From: Streptomyces aidingensis
GTDB lineage: Bacteria > Actinomycetota > Actinomycetes > Streptomycetales > Streptomycetaceae
Assembly: GCF_900112355.1 (NCBI RefSeq)
Contig: NZ_FOLM01000002.1
Coordinates: 535,953 to 599,952 of the forward strand
Direction: 5' to 3'
Length of the DNA: 64,000 nucleotides
Below the pieces are notes generated by a model, which worked only from the letters and a program-made list of their open reading frames with translations, did not search any database and was not told the DNA's origin. Positions 1 to 8,606 of the stretch are shown one piece after another (the first letter of the stretch is position 1; each line of letters opens with the position of its first letter). The position numbers were made by a program, and so were the translations under genes.

Positions 1-657
1 GACGAGACGGCCCTCGGCTGCCCGCCCGACCTGCCCCTGGACCGCCCGGCCGCCGAGGCGCAGCTCGCCGCCGGCCACGGCCGCACCCGTACCGCGATGA
101 ACTGTTCGGGCAAGCACGCCGGCATGCTCACCGCCTGCGTGGCCGCGGGCTGGTCCACCCATGACTACCTGGACCCCGGCCATCCGCTCCAGCTTCTGAT
201 CCGCGAATCCGTGGAGGCGGCCACCGGCGAGCCGGTCGCCCACACCGGGACGGACGGCTGTGGCGCGCCGCTGCTCGCCTACTCGCTCACCGGTCTGGCC
301 CGGGCCTTCCGCGCCCATGTGCTGGCCGCGCCCGGCACCCCGGAGCGCCGGGTCGCGGACGCCATGCGCGCCCATCCCGAGTATGTGGCCGGTACCCGGC
401 AGACCGACACCGCCGTCATGCGGGCCGTCCCCGGCGCGCTGGCCAAGGCGGGCGCCGAGGGCGTGCAGGCGGTCGCCCTGCCCGACGGCCGGGCCCTGGC
501 CTTCAAGATCGAGGACGGCGGCGCCCGGGCCCGCGGCCCGGTGCTGGCCGCCGTCCTGGCCGGGCTGGGTGCCGGCTCCGCGGAGCTGGCCCGGGCCACC
601 GGGTCGCCGCTGCTCGGCGGGGGCCGCCCGGTCGGAGAGGTGCGCGCCGTCATCTGA
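1..657 (+). CDS. L-asparaginase II family protein (5' truncated)
   Basis: The reading frame is open from base 1, so the N-terminus lies outside the window and about 218 codons remain. The segment NCSGKHAGML (codons from base 100) and the later HTGTDGCGAP motif are hallmarks of the asparaginase II family (PF06089), which is unrelated in sequence to E. coli AnsA/AnsB. The family hydrolyses L-asparagine to aspartate and ammonia and is usually cytoplasmic in actinomycetes. The ATG at 97 lies inside the conserved core and is not the true start. Substrate preference cannot be read from the sequence. Confidence 0.88.
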   Translation, partial: DETALGCPPDLPLDRPAAEAQLAAGHGRTRTAMNCSGKHAGMLTACVAAGWSTHDYLDPGHPLQLLIRESVEAATGEPVAHTGTDGCGAPLLAYSLTGLARAFRAHVLAAPGTPERRVADAMRAHPEYVAGTRQTDTAVMRAVPGALAKAGAEGVQAVALPDGRALAFKIEDGGARARGPVLAAVLAGLGAGSAELARATGSPLLGGGRPVGEVRAVI

Positions 658-772
658 CCGGCCGGCCGCCGCCGCTGCCCACGCCACCGCCGCTGCCGAC
701 GCCGCTGCCATGCCGCATCCGCCGTGGCGAAAATGCCTGGCGAAGCCCACTGGCCCGTGCCAGGGTCGGTTC

Positions 773-2023
773 ATGGGTGTGGACATACGAGTAGTGGACG
801 GCAATGTCGCCGACAGCGACGCCTGGTACCGCGGGCTGCATCACGGATTCACGCTGCCCCCGGCCTTCACCGAGGAGGAGCTCGCCCTCCGCCGGGCCAG
901 GATCGATCTCCGCCGCGCCTGGGGCGCCTTCGACCAGGACCGCTGCGTGGCCACCTACCGCAGCTTCGACCAGCGGCTCACCGTCCCCGGCGGGCGTGAT
1001 GTGGCCGCCAACGCCATCACCGCCGTCACCGTCTCCGCCACCCACCGGCGCCGGGGCCTGCTCACCCGGATGATCACCAGCGATCTCGCCGAGGCCAAGG
1101 AGCGCGGCGACACCGTCGCCACCCTGGTGGCCGCCGAGTACCCGATCTACGGCCGGTACGGCTTCGGCCCGGCCACCAGCACCACCGCCTGGGAGGTCGA
1201 CCGCCTGCGCGCGGGCCTGGACCGCCGGGCTCCGGTGCCGGATCCCGCCGAGGGCGGCTCGATCGAGTTCCTCGACGGCGCCGAGGTGCGCAAGCTCGGC
1301 CCCGAGCTCTACGAGCGGTTCCGTCCGGGCTGCCCCGGCGCCATCGACCGGCCCGCCCTGTGGTGGGACCGGGCCACCGGCGAGGTGCGGATGACCCCGT
1401 CCTGGACGGAGCCCTTTCACGCCCTGCACCGGGACGCGGACGGCATCCCGCAGGGCATGGTGACCTTCCGCGCGGACACCCGCTGGACCAACGGCATGCC
1501 CGACGAGACCGCGACGGTGGCCTCGCTCTTCGCGGTCACCCCGGCCGCCGAGCGCGCCCTGTGGCACTTTCTGCTCTCGGTGGACTGGGTGACCCGGGTC
1601 AAGGCCGATCACCGCGCCCCCGACGACCTGCTGCCGGATCTGCTGCCCGACCCGCGCGCCGCCGCCGTCACCGACCAGGCCGACTTTCTGTGGCTGCGCC
1701 CGCTGGACATCCCGGCCATGCTCACCGCGCGCGGCTATCCGGCCGAGGGCGAGCTGGTGCTCCGGGTCGACGATCCCCTCGGGCTCACCGCGGGCAGCTA
1801 TCTGCTGACCGCCTCGCCGCAGGGCGCCGACTGCGTCCCGACCAGCCGCCCCGCCGATCTGACGCTGGGCACGGGCGCGCTGGCCACGCTCTACCTCGGG
1901 GAGCGCAGCGCCGGCCGGCTGGCCCGGCTGGGCCGGCTGACGGAGGAGCGGCCGGGGGCCGCCGCCCGGGCCGACCTGCTCTTCCACACCCCGCGCCGCC
2001 CCTGGCTGCCCGACATCTTCTGA
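773..2023 (+). CDS. Eis-family GNAT N-acetyltransferase
   Basis: A 416-residue protein from the ATG at 773; in-frame upstream codons overlap the asparaginase gene and look non-coding. The N-terminal GNAT domain has the acetyl-CoA loop around THRRRGLLTRM and the segment YPIYGRYGFGPAT; a second GNAT-like half and an SCP2-like C-terminal domain follow, giving the usual length of the Eis family (about 400-420 aa). In mycobacterial Eis the terminal Phe carboxylate acts as base; this protein also ends in Phe (LPDIF). Eis enzymes acetylate amines on aminoglycosides and protein lysines; the substrate here is unknown. It is transcribed alone and ends at a strong hairpin. Confidence 0.88.
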   Translation: MGVDIRVVDGNVADSDAWYRGLHHGFTLPPAFTEEELALRRARIDLRRAWGAFDQDRCVATYRSFDQRLTVPGGRDVAANAITAVTVSATHRRRGLLTRMITSDLAEAKERGDTVATLVAAEYPIYGRYGFGPATSTTAWEVDRLRAGLDRRAPVPDPAEGGSIEFLDGAEVRKLGPELYERFRPGCPGAIDRPALWWDRATGEVRMTPSWTEPFHALHRDADGIPQGMVTFRADTRWTNGMPDETATVASLFAVTPAAERALWHFLLSVDWVTRVKADHRAPDDLLPDLLPDPRAAAVTDQADFLWLRPLDIPAMLTARGYPAEGELVLRVDDPLGLTAGSYLLTASPQGADCVPTSRPADLTLGTGALATLYLGERSAGRLARLGRLTEERPGAAARADLLFHTPRRPWLPDIF

Positions 2024-2061
2024 CCGCTGACCGACCGCTTCCGGCCCGGGCCCGCACGGCC

Positions 2062-2091
2062 GAGGGGCGCCGCCGTCCGGCGGCGCCCCTC
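2062..2091. terminator. Bidirectional intrinsic terminator hairpin
   Basis: Perfect inverted repeat GAGGGGCGCCGCCG / CGGCGGCGCCCCTC separated by TC. It lies 38 bases after the Eis-type gene and overlaps the stop codon of the opposite-strand small membrane gene, so it can serve both convergent genes. There is no U-run, which is common for actinomycete terminators. Confidence 0.75.
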
Positions 2092-2272
2092 AGGGATTGA
2101 GCACAAGCATGACCAGTACGGTCGCCCCGATACTGGCGCACACCGCGTTGCGCCGGCTGACGCCGATGCGCAGCAACAGCAGGCCGATCACGCCTGCCAG
2201 GCCGAACTGGGTCTCCACCGCCTTCTCCACCGCCAGGCCGAGGGCGGCGAGGACCAGTACCTGCGTGAGCAT
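2090..2272 (-). CDS. Small hydrophobic membrane protein
   Basis: A 60-residue ORF with two predicted hydrophobic stretches, around residues 3-15 and 24-37, and a third near the C-terminus (TVLVMLVLNP). A short basic segment (RIGVSRRNA) lies between helices. No family was recognised. It is convergent with the Eis-type gene and divergent from the GntR regulator at 2519. It could be a minor holin-like or accessory membrane peptide, but no function can be assigned. Confidence 0.5.
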   Translation of the reverse strand: MLTQVLVLAALGLAVEKAVETQFGLAGVIGLLLLRIGVSRRNAVCASIGATVLVMLVLNP

Positions 2273-2409
2273 GGTGCTGCCTCCTCCGCTCCGCTGTTAT
2301 GGGCCGTTCCGTTCGTTCCGCTCCGCCCGGTGACCGCATCCGCCGTCCCAGCGACCGCCGCCCGCCCCGTCCGCCACCCCAGGGGAATCACGGCTATCTC
2401 TGGAGGAGT

Positions 2410-2425
2410 TGACCAAAGTTGGTCA
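2410..2425. promoter_or_regulatory. Palindromic operator candidate upstream of GntR gene
   Basis: TGACCAA-AG-TTGGTCA is a perfect 7-bp inverted repeat with a 2-nt spacer, 94 bases before the GntR start. A second small palindrome, GTTGC-TG-GCAAC, lies at about 2450-2461. The size and symmetry suit a dimeric winged-helix repressor, so autoregulation by the adjacent GntR protein is the natural inference. It could equally control the divergent small membrane gene. Confidence 0.5.
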
Positions 2426-2518
2426 CCAAGTATGCCAAGTAGATGCCCGGTTGCTGGCAACTTGGAACCATAATCCGGAGCTCTGCCCTCAACTGACCGA
2501 AAGTCATATGCTTTCCGG

Positions 2519-3358
2519 ATGACCGAGGAGAGCCGCATCGCCGACGTCCTCCGGCAGCGCATCCGTTCCGGGGAGCTGCCCCGCAACTCCCGGCTGCCCA
2601 CCCAGCACGCCCTGGCCGAGGAGTTCGGCGTCAACCGCACCACCATCCGCCAGGCCCTGACCGTCCTGGAGCGGGAGGGTTATCTCACCGCCCGCGGGCG
2701 CGGCGCCCCGGCCGTGGTGACCAGCCCGGCCGCCGAGGCGCCCCGGCCGGCCGATGTGGAACTGGCCGAGCGGATCGCGCTGGCCTTCCGCTCCGAGCAC
2801 GTCGCCATCGACGCCTTCTCGCTCACCACCGAGACCCTGAACGCCGCCCTGGCCCGGCCGCTGCTGGCCATCTCGGCCGGTGATCTGGCGCCGCGCTCCA
2901 TCGCGGTACGGGTCATCGTCCCCCGCCCGGAAGGCACCCTGGCCTTCCCCCGGCTGGTCGCCGATCCCGGCGACCCGCGCCCGCTGGAGCGGCTGCGCCG
3001 CATCTCCGCCACCTTCTGCGGCTCCCTGCGCCACCAGTTGCTGTCCCTGGCCGAGCGCGGCCTGGTTCCCGAGGTGAGCGTGCAGATCCGGACCGTGGAC
3101 GTGACCCCGCTGCTCAAGCTGTACCTACTCAACGGCACCGAGGCGCTGACCGGTTACTACCAGGTGGTGGCCCGGCCGGTCGGCTTCGGGGCGGAGGAGC
3201 TGGAGATGTACGACGTGCTGGGCCTCAGCTCGATGGTCTTCCGCTCCTCGGCCGACAAGGACCGCCGGGACGAGCAGGAGGCCGCCTTCGTGGCGGAGTC
3301 GCAGCGCTGGTTCGAGTCCCTCTGGTCAACAATTGCCCGGCCCGTCACACTGGGCTAG
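2519..3358 (+). CDS. GntR-family transcriptional regulator
   Basis: 279 residues from the ATG at 2519. The N-terminal winged helix-turn-helix (residues about 5-70) contains TQHALAEEFGVNRTTIRQAL followed by the wing EREGYLTARGRGAP, typical of GntR. The C-terminal part (about 85-279) has a conserved-looking YLLNGTEALTGYYQVV segment but is not a clear UTRA or FCD domain, so its effector is unknown. Its stop codon (3356-3358) abuts the GTG start of the HAD gene, indicating translational coupling. Homologous GntR/HAD/phosphotransferase trios are frequent in Streptomyces (recollection, not checked). Palindromes upstream suggest autoregulation. Confidence 0.85.
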   Translation: MTEESRIADVLRQRIRSGELPRNSRLPTQHALAEEFGVNRTTIRQALTVLEREGYLTARGRGAPAVVTSPAAEAPRPADVELAERIALAFRSEHVAIDAFSLTTETLNAALARPLLAISAGDLAPRSIAVRVIVPRPEGTLAFPRLVADPGDPRPLERLRRISATFCGSLRHQLLSLAERGLVPEVSVQIRTVDVTPLLKLYLLNGTEALTGYYQVVARPVGFGAEELEMYDVLGLSSMVFRSSADKDRRDEQEAAFVAESQRWFESLWSTIARPVTLG

Positions 3359-4054
3359 GTGCGGCAACTGCTGAGTGGCGTCGACAGTGTGCTCCTCGAC
3401 TTCGACGGCCCGGTGTGCTCGCTCTTCGCCGCCCGCCCGGCCGCCGATGTGGCGCAGCGGCTGCGCGAGCTCGCCTGTGAGCTGGGCGTGGCGCCCCGGC
3501 TGCTGGCCCAGGGGCCGGCCGCCTCCGAGGACCCGCACGCGGTGCTGCTCGCCCTGGCCGGGACGACCGGCGTCCGGGGCCTGGCCCGCCGGCTGGAGCA
3601 TGCCCTGACCCAGCAGGAGGTCCGGGCCGCCACCACCGCCCGGCCCACCCCCGGGGCACGGGAGCTGATCCACGCGCTCCAGGAGCGGGGCATCCGGCCG
3701 GCCATTGTCACCAACAACTCGCCGCTGGCCGTGACCGCCTATCTGACCGGGCAGCGGCTGCTCGCGCCGTTCGCCGGCCGGGTGCACGGCCGGGTCGCCG
3801 ATCTCAGCCTGCTCAAGCCGCACCCGGACCCGGTGCGGCGCGCCCTGCGCTCCACCGGCACGGCCGCGGAACGCTCCGTGCTGATCGGGGATTCGCCCTC
3901 CGACCTGGCGGCGGCCCGGGCCGCCGGGGTGCCCTTTCTGGGCTTCGCGCCGCACGCCGCCGCCGAGTCGGCGTTGTGCGCGGCGGGCGCCCGCCATATC
4001 ACGAGCTCCCTGCGCCGCGTGCGCCAGGCGCTGGGCGGCTCCACGTTCGGGTGA
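3359..4054 (+). CDS. HAD-superfamily hydrolase
   Basis: A 231-residue protein whose GTG start follows the GntR stop with no spacing. All four HAD motifs are visible: motif I LLDFDGPV (nucleophile Asp near residue 14), motif II VTNNS, motif III Lys in LKPHPDP, and motif IV IGDSPSD. The spacing between motifs I and II fits a helical type-C1 cap. HAD proteins of this type dephosphorylate small phosphorylated metabolites. Coupling to a regulator and a downstream kinase-fold gene suggests a small phosphate-transfer module, but the substrate is not known. Confidence 0.88.
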   Translation: MRQLLSGVDSVLLDFDGPVCSLFAARPAADVAQRLRELACELGVAPRLLAQGPAASEDPHAVLLALAGTTGVRGLARRLEHALTQQEVRAATTARPTPGARELIHALQERGIRPAIVTNNSPLAVTAYLTGQRLLAPFAGRVHGRVADLSLLKPHPDPVRRALRSTGTAAERSVLIGDSPSDLAAARAAGVPFLGFAPHAAAESALCAAGARHITSSLRRVRQALGGSTFG

Positions 4055-4239
4055 CGTGCCCGCTCGGCCCATGCCCGGCCGCCCCGGGTGCGAAGTACCT
4101 TTCCCCTACCATCCGTTGCCCCCGGCCGCAGGCCGCCCCGGGCTCCGCCGCCCCGACCGGAACGGCTCACTCCGCTCCCGCCGTCACTGTCACCTCATGC
4201 ACCACACAGACCCCGCAGCACCTCTCTCACACCATCAGA

Positions 4240-4305
4240 CACACCTGACACACCTGTCTCACCTGACTCTTCTACCTCCTCTGACTCGTCTGACTCGTCT
4301 GCCTG
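4240..4305 (+). repeat. Pyrimidine-rich low-complexity tract with short direct repeats
   Basis: The leader before the phosphotransferase gene is C/T-rich and contains repeated ACCTG(A/T)C units and two tandem copies of CTGACTCGT at 4281-4298. The bases are unusually AT-tolerant for this genome and are read through in the phosphotransferase frame without looking like coding sequence. It may be an unstructured mRNA leader or a slippage-prone tract. Confidence 0.5.
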
Positions 4306-4337
4306 CCGCACCCGCCCCTCCACCGCCGGGACACCGC

Positions 4338-5453
4338 ATGAACCAGCCGACCGCCGGCCCCGCCGCCTCCTCCTCGTCGTCCTCCCGCTCTGCCGCCGCT
4401 GCCGACGCTGCCGCCGACGAGCTGCCGGGCACCACCGAGAGCCGTCTCGCCGGCTACCACCGGAGCTGGCGGGTGGTCCGCCCGCACGGCGAACTCGCCG
4501 CGCTGGGGCGGCTGAAGGCGGGCGGCCCGCGGATCGGGGTACCGCGGTTCGACCCGCGCTGCTTCCCCTCCGAGGAGGATCTGCTGGTGGAGCTGGCCAG
4601 GTACGGGGTCCCCCGGGTGCCGCCGGTGTACCGGCTGGGCAAAGGCGGCGGCCTCCAGGTGCACGGCTTCATCGAGGGCGAGCCGCTGTCCCGGCAGCGC
4701 CCGCCGCACGAACGTCTCACCGGCCGTCAGCTCGCCCAGCTCATGGCGCTGTTCTCGGCCATGGCACGCATCCGGCCGACCGACCTGGCCCTGCTGCACC
4801 ACTGCCCGCCCCGGCACCGGCCGCGCACCAGCGGCGCCTTTCTGCGCACCCTGCTGCACTTCACCCGCCACCGGGTCTACACCCTGCACGCCGCCCGCTT
4901 CGCCGGGCTGTTCACCGCCTTCGGCGTGGACCCGGAGGTGCTCGCCCCGGACGGGCCGCTGGGCCGGGCCGCCGGCCGGCTCACCGACCGCCCGTTCTGT
5001 CTGCTCCATGGCGACCTGCACCGGGACAATCTGATCGTGGCGGCCGGGGACGGCGCGCTGTGGACCATCGACTGGGAACTGGCCCTGCTGGGCGACCCGG
5101 TCTACGACCTCGCCACCCATCTGCATCTCACCCACTACCCGCGGAGCCAGCAGCCCGCCGTGATCGGCCGCTGGGCCCGCACCATGCCCGCCGCGCTGCC
5201 CGGCGCGGCCGACGGCCTCGCCGCCGACCTGCCGGTCTATCTGGCCTACAAGCGGGTGCAGTCGGTCTTCACCGACGTCATCCGGCATGCGCTGGCGGTG
5301 CGGGCGGCGGACCGCGACCTCCGTCCGGTGCGCATCGCCCGCGCCACCCAGGCCGTCGGCACCGTCCTCACCCGCGCCGCCCCCGCCCTCGGCCTGGCCC
5401 GCATTCCCTCCCCCGCCACCATCGAACGCGCCTACACCCGCCTGGCCGGCTGA
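4338..5453 (+). CDS. Aminoglycoside phosphotransferase (APH)-fold kinase
   Basis: The frame is open from 4056, but the ATG at 4338 is chosen because the upstream part is low-complexity and family similarity starts later; this gives 371 residues. The catalytic loop HGDLHRDNLIV (Brenner motif) and the following IDWELALLGDPVYDLA with the metal-binding Asp define the APH/choline-kinase fold. The N-terminus is Ser/Ala-rich and probably disordered. The family phosphorylates aminoglycosides, macrolides or small metabolites. Position behind a GntR/HAD pair argues for a metabolic kinase rather than resistance. Substrate unknown. Confidence 0.82.
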   Translation: MNQPTAGPAASSSSSSRSAAAADAAADELPGTTESRLAGYHRSWRVVRPHGELAALGRLKAGGPRIGVPRFDPRCFPSEEDLLVELARYGVPRVPPVYRLGKGGGLQVHGFIEGEPLSRQRPPHERLTGRQLAQLMALFSAMARIRPTDLALLHHCPPRHRPRTSGAFLRTLLHFTRHRVYTLHAARFAGLFTAFGVDPEVLAPDGPLGRAAGRLTDRPFCLLHGDLHRDNLIVAAGDGALWTIDWELALLGDPVYDLATHLHLTHYPRSQQPAVIGRWARTMPAALPGAADGLAADLPVYLAYKRVQSVFTDVIRHALAVRAADRDLRPVRIARATQAVGTVLTRAAPALGLARIPSPATIERAYTRLAG

Positions 5454-5529
5454 GCCCGCCCGCGGCCCGGACCACCTTCCGGTGTCCACGATCTTGTCGC
5501 GGTCACGGGGAGCTGGGAGCCTGTGCGGT

Positions 5530-5847
5530 ATGGCGGAGGAGAAGCCTGTGCGCCGCGGAGAGCCCGTGCCGTTCCGGATGGCCGGGCCGGGCGGTGTCGT
5601 CGAGCTGCCGAGCACCATCGCGGGTATCCGGAGCCGGCTGCCGGAGGACGAACGAGTACAGTTCGACCTGGAAGTACGGGCGACCGGGGCCGGCGATCTG
5701 CCGGCCGTCCTGGCCCGCTGGGCGATGCACATCCCGACCGAACTCGACGATGCCGAGGAAGCGCTGGTGCTGCGGCTCAAGGACGGCGACTTCTCCGGGC
5801 TGACCTTCTCGGACGACGGCGACGACTCCTGGCGGAGCACCGGCTGA
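5530..5847 (+). CDS. Putative antitoxin partner of RelE-like protein
   Basis: 105 residues from the ATG at 5530; longer upstream frames overlap the kinase gene. The protein is acidic at its C-terminus (DGDDSWRSTG) with a central segment EDERVQFDLEVRATGAGDL predicted helical. No named antitoxin domain was recognised. Its stop is 2 bases before the start of a short RelE/ParE-like gene, the classic antitoxin-first arrangement of type II modules. The role is inferred from context and size. Confidence 0.55.
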   Translation: MAEEKPVRRGEPVPFRMAGPGGVVELPSTIAGIRSRLPEDERVQFDLEVRATGAGDLPAVLARWAMHIPTELDDAEEALVLRLKDGDFSGLTFSDDGDDSWRSTG

Positions 5848-5849
5848 CC

Positions 5850-6095
5850 ATGTTCCGCATCGCCTACACCGATGAGGCTCTCGCCGAGCGCCGCACCATC
5901 CCCGCCGAACGGCGCAAGCCGTTCGAGGAGGGCATGCGCGAGATCGGCCGCTTTCCCTATGACAGCGGCTCATCGGCCGTGAAGGGCAACCGGGACCGCC
6001 GTGAGGCCACGGTCAGCGGCCTGGCCGTCATCCGCTACGAGGTCAGCCCTTCGGTGCTGATCGTCACCGTGCTGCGCCTGGTGCCCCTGCCCTGA
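5850..6095 (+). CDS. RelE/ParE-like toxin-family small protein
   Basis: 81 residues: start MFRIAYTDEALAERR, a central Arg-rich segment KGNRDRREATVSGLAVIRYE and a C-terminal strand LIVTVLRLV. This order (strand, two helices, then antiparallel strands ending in V-V-x-L-V) matches the RelE/ParE mRNA-interferase or gyrase-inhibitor fold found in many Streptomyces. Family members cut ribosome-bound mRNA or inhibit gyrase. Catalytic residues vary, so activity cannot be assumed. It lies 2 nt after the putative antitoxin. Confidence 0.6.
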   Translation: MFRIAYTDEALAERRTIPAERRKPFEEGMREIGRFPYDSGSSAVKGNRDRREATVSGLAVIRYEVSPSVLIVTVLRLVPLP

Positions 6096-6119
6096 CCGCC
6101 CGGCCCGCGGCGGGCCGCC

Positions 6120-8330
6120 TCACCGGTGTCCGAGGTGCAGGCGCGGCAGGGTGCGGGCCAGCGGGGCCGGGAGCCACCAGGCGCGGCGGCCGAGAAGCTG
6201 CATCACGGCGGGGACCACCAGGCAGCGGATGATCACCGCGTCGATGAAGATGGCCGTGGCCAGGCCGAAGCCGAACTGCTGGAGCATCCGGTCGCCGCTG
6301 AGCATGAAGGCGCCGAAGACCACCACCATGATCGCGCCCGCCGCCGTGATCACGCCGCCGGTGTGGGCCAGACCCTCGCGCACCGCGCGGGCCGGGTCCC
6401 GGCTCAGCTCCCACTCCTCGTGGATGCGGGAGACCAGGAAGACCTCGTAGTCCATGGAGAGCCCGAAGACGATGGCGAAGATCATCACCGGGACGAAGGC
6501 CTCGACCGGTCCGGGCTCCATGCCCAGCATGCCGTGCTGGAACACCAGGGTGATGGCGCCCAGCGAGGCGCCGATGGAGAGCAGGTTGAGCACGGCGGCC
6601 TTGAGCGGGATCAGCACCGAGCGGAAGACCACCGTCAGCAGGACGACGGAGACGCCGACCACGATGGCGACGAACAGCGGCATCCGGTCGGCGACCTGGC
6701 CGGAGAAGTCCTCGACGGCCGCCGTGGCACCGCCGATCAGGAACTCCGCGCCGGTCTCGGCGGCCAGGGCGGGAGCGGTCTCGCCGCGGAGCCTGCGGAC
6801 CAGGTCGGCGGTGGCCTCGTCCTGGGGCGCGGTCTCCGGGTAGAGGATGACGGTGGCGACCTCGCCGGACTCGCCGGTGACCGGGCCGAAAGCCCGGGCG
6901 ACACCCGGGGTGGCGGCCAGGGTCTCGACGGCGGTCGCGGCGGCGCGCAGCGGGTCCGCGGTGCCGTCGCCGGTGCCGTCGCCGGCCGAGACGGCCACCA
7001 CCAGCGGGCCGTTGAAACCGGGGCCGAAGCCCTCGGCCAGCAGGTCGTACGCCGCACGGCTGGTGGAGCCCACCGGATCGTTGCCCGCGTCGGCGAAGCC
7101 CAGACGCATCCCGGTGGCGGGCAGGGCCAGGGCGGTCAGGGAGACGACGGCGGCGAGCAGGGCGGCCACCGGGCGGCGCTGCACGGCCGCGCCGACGCGG
7201 CGCCAGTTGCCGCCCTGCCCGACCTGCCCGTCGTCCTTGCCCCGGGCGGCCCGCCGGGCGGCCTTCGCCCGGAACTGGCGGGCGAAGCGGTCGCCGAACA
7301 TGCCCAGCAGCGCGGGCAGCAGGGTGAGCGAGGTGGCCATGGTGACGGCCACGGTCAGGGCGACCGCCAGCGCCACGCCCTGCAGCGAGCCCAGCCCCAG
7401 CGCCACCAGGCCGAGCAGCGCGACGATCACCGTGCAGCCGGCGAAGAAGACGGTGCGTCCGGCGGCGTCCAGCGCGCGGCGGGTGGCGAGCTCCGGCCCG
7501 GTGCCGGCGAGCAGTTCACCGCGGAAGCGGGCGAAGATCAGCAGCGCGTAGTCGATGCCGACGCCGAGGCCCACCAGCATCATGGTGTACGGGGTGTAGC
7601 TCGCGATGGTGAAGACGTGCGAGGCCAGGACGATGAGCCCGACCGTCGAACCGACCGCGAAGACGGCGCTGATCACCGGCAGCCCGGCGGCGATCACCGT
7701 GCCGAACATGAAGACCAGGATGACCAGCGCGGCCATGATGCCCGCGCCCTCGGCCGCCCCGCCCTCCGGCTGGGAGAGCCGGCGCGCCGCGTCGCCGCCC
7801 AGTTCCACGCGCAGTCCGTCCCCGGCGATGGTGCGGCCGGTGTCCAGGATCGCCTCGGCCTGCTCCAGGGTGAGGTCCTCGGCCTTGCCGTCCAGCACCA
7901 CGGTGGCGAAGGCGATGGTGCCGTCCGCGGAGACGGCGCCGCCGTCCCCCTCGTACGGGCCGCGGGTCCCGGCGACCCCCGGCAGCCCGCCGACCTCGGC
8001 CAGCATGGACCCGACCCGGTCCCGGGTGGCCTCGCCGGTCACGCCGCCCGGGTCGTGCAGCACGAGCTGGAGGGTGTCGCCGGCGTCCTGCGGGCTGTGC
8101 TCCCGGAGGAGTTCGAAGGCACGCTGCGACTCGGTGCCGGGCAGCGAGTGGTCGTCGCGGTAGCTGTCGCCGACCGCCGAGGCGGCGCCCACGGTGCCGG
8201 CCAGCACCACCACCCACAGCAGCAGGGCGGCCCAGCGCCGGCGGTAGGAGAACGCCGCCAGGCGTGCGAAGACGCTGCCGCGGTCATGGCGCGGCGGGGT
8301 CCCGGGGGTCGGAAGAACGGGGGTTGTCAC
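6120..8330 (-). CDS. MMPL-family RND membrane transporter
   Basis: 736 residues when the GTG at 8330 is used; an AGGAG ribosome site sits 9 bases upstream and the longer frame to 8516 would add an Arg-rich, unlikely N-terminus. Two halves each carry a first TM helix, a large extracytoplasmic domain and a five-helix bundle. The proton-relay motif GIDYALLIFARFRGEL in half one and GLSMDYEVFLVSRIHEEW in half two are diagnostic of MMPL. These pumps export lipids, siderophores or antibiotics using proton motive force. A palindrome about 110 bases upstream may bind a regulator. The gene probably forms its own transcript. Confidence 0.93.
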   Translation of the reverse strand: MTTPVLPTPGTPPRHDRGSVFARLAAFSYRRRWAALLLWVVVLAGTVGAASAVGDSYRDDHSLPGTESQRAFELLREHSPQDAGDTLQLVLHDPGGVTGEATRDRVGSMLAEVGGLPGVAGTRGPYEGDGGAVSADGTIAFATVVLDGKAEDLTLEQAEAILDTGRTIAGDGLRVELGGDAARRLSQPEGGAAEGAGIMAALVILVFMFGTVIAAGLPVISAVFAVGSTVGLIVLASHVFTIASYTPYTMMLVGLGVGIDYALLIFARFRGELLAGTGPELATRRALDAAGRTVFFAGCTVIVALLGLVALGLGSLQGVALAVALTVAVTMATSLTLLPALLGMFGDRFARQFRAKAARRAARGKDDGQVGQGGNWRRVGAAVQRRPVAALLAAVVSLTALALPATGMRLGFADAGNDPVGSTSRAAYDLLAEGFGPGFNGPLVVAVSAGDGTGDGTADPLRAAATAVETLAATPGVARAFGPVTGESGEVATVILYPETAPQDEATADLVRRLRGETAPALAAETGAEFLIGGATAAVEDFSGQVADRMPLFVAIVVGVSVVLLTVVFRSVLIPLKAAVLNLLSIGASLGAITLVFQHGMLGMEPGPVEAFVPVMIFAIVFGLSMDYEVFLVSRIHEEWELSRDPARAVREGLAHTGGVITAAGAIMVVVFGAFMLSGDRMLQQFGFGLATAIFIDAVIIRCLVVPAVMQLLGRRAWWLPAPLARTLPRLHLGHR

Positions 8331-8439
8331 GGTTCTGCGCTCCTGTGCGAGAGGCGGGCCGGCGGCCCGGATGCGGCGACCGTGACGAGCCTGCGGGGAC
8401 GGCCTGCGGCGGCGCGTCGCCCGGCAGTTGCGTCCGGGC

Positions 8440-8457
8440 GTACCACGCCGGTGGTAC
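8440..8457. promoter_or_regulatory. Inverted repeat upstream of MMPL gene
   Basis: GTACCAC-GCCG-GTGGTAC is a perfect 7-bp inverted repeat with a 4-nt centre. It lies in the 276-base gap between the MMPL start and the end of the EFE-like gene. Its symmetry fits a TetR or MarR operator, but no such regulator gene is adjacent. Confidence 0.45.
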
Positions 8458-8550
8458 ACCGGGGCGCGGCGGCCGTCCTCCGGGAGGAGACCGGCGGCGG
8501 GCGCCCTCGGGGACATCCCGGAGCCGGGGCAGGAGGCAGAACGGGAGGAA

Positions 8551-8589
8551 CGCCGGGTGGGCCGCCCGGCTGGAGCGGCCCACCCGGCG
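8551..8589 (-). terminator. Intrinsic terminator downstream of EFE-like gene
   Basis: Perfect 15-bp stem CGCCGGGTGGGCCGC / GCGGCCCACCCGGCG with a 9-nt loop, placed 18 bases after the stop codon at 8607. It should isolate the EFE-like transcript from the MMPL gene downstream. Confidence 0.75.
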
Positions 8590-8606
8590 TCCGGCCGGGG
8601 AAGGGA

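Noticed and set aside
6101..6117. Hairpin CGGCCCGC/GCGGGCCG between the toxin and MMPL genes
   Set aside because: Symmetric but with almost no loop; may be a terminator, too weak to list.
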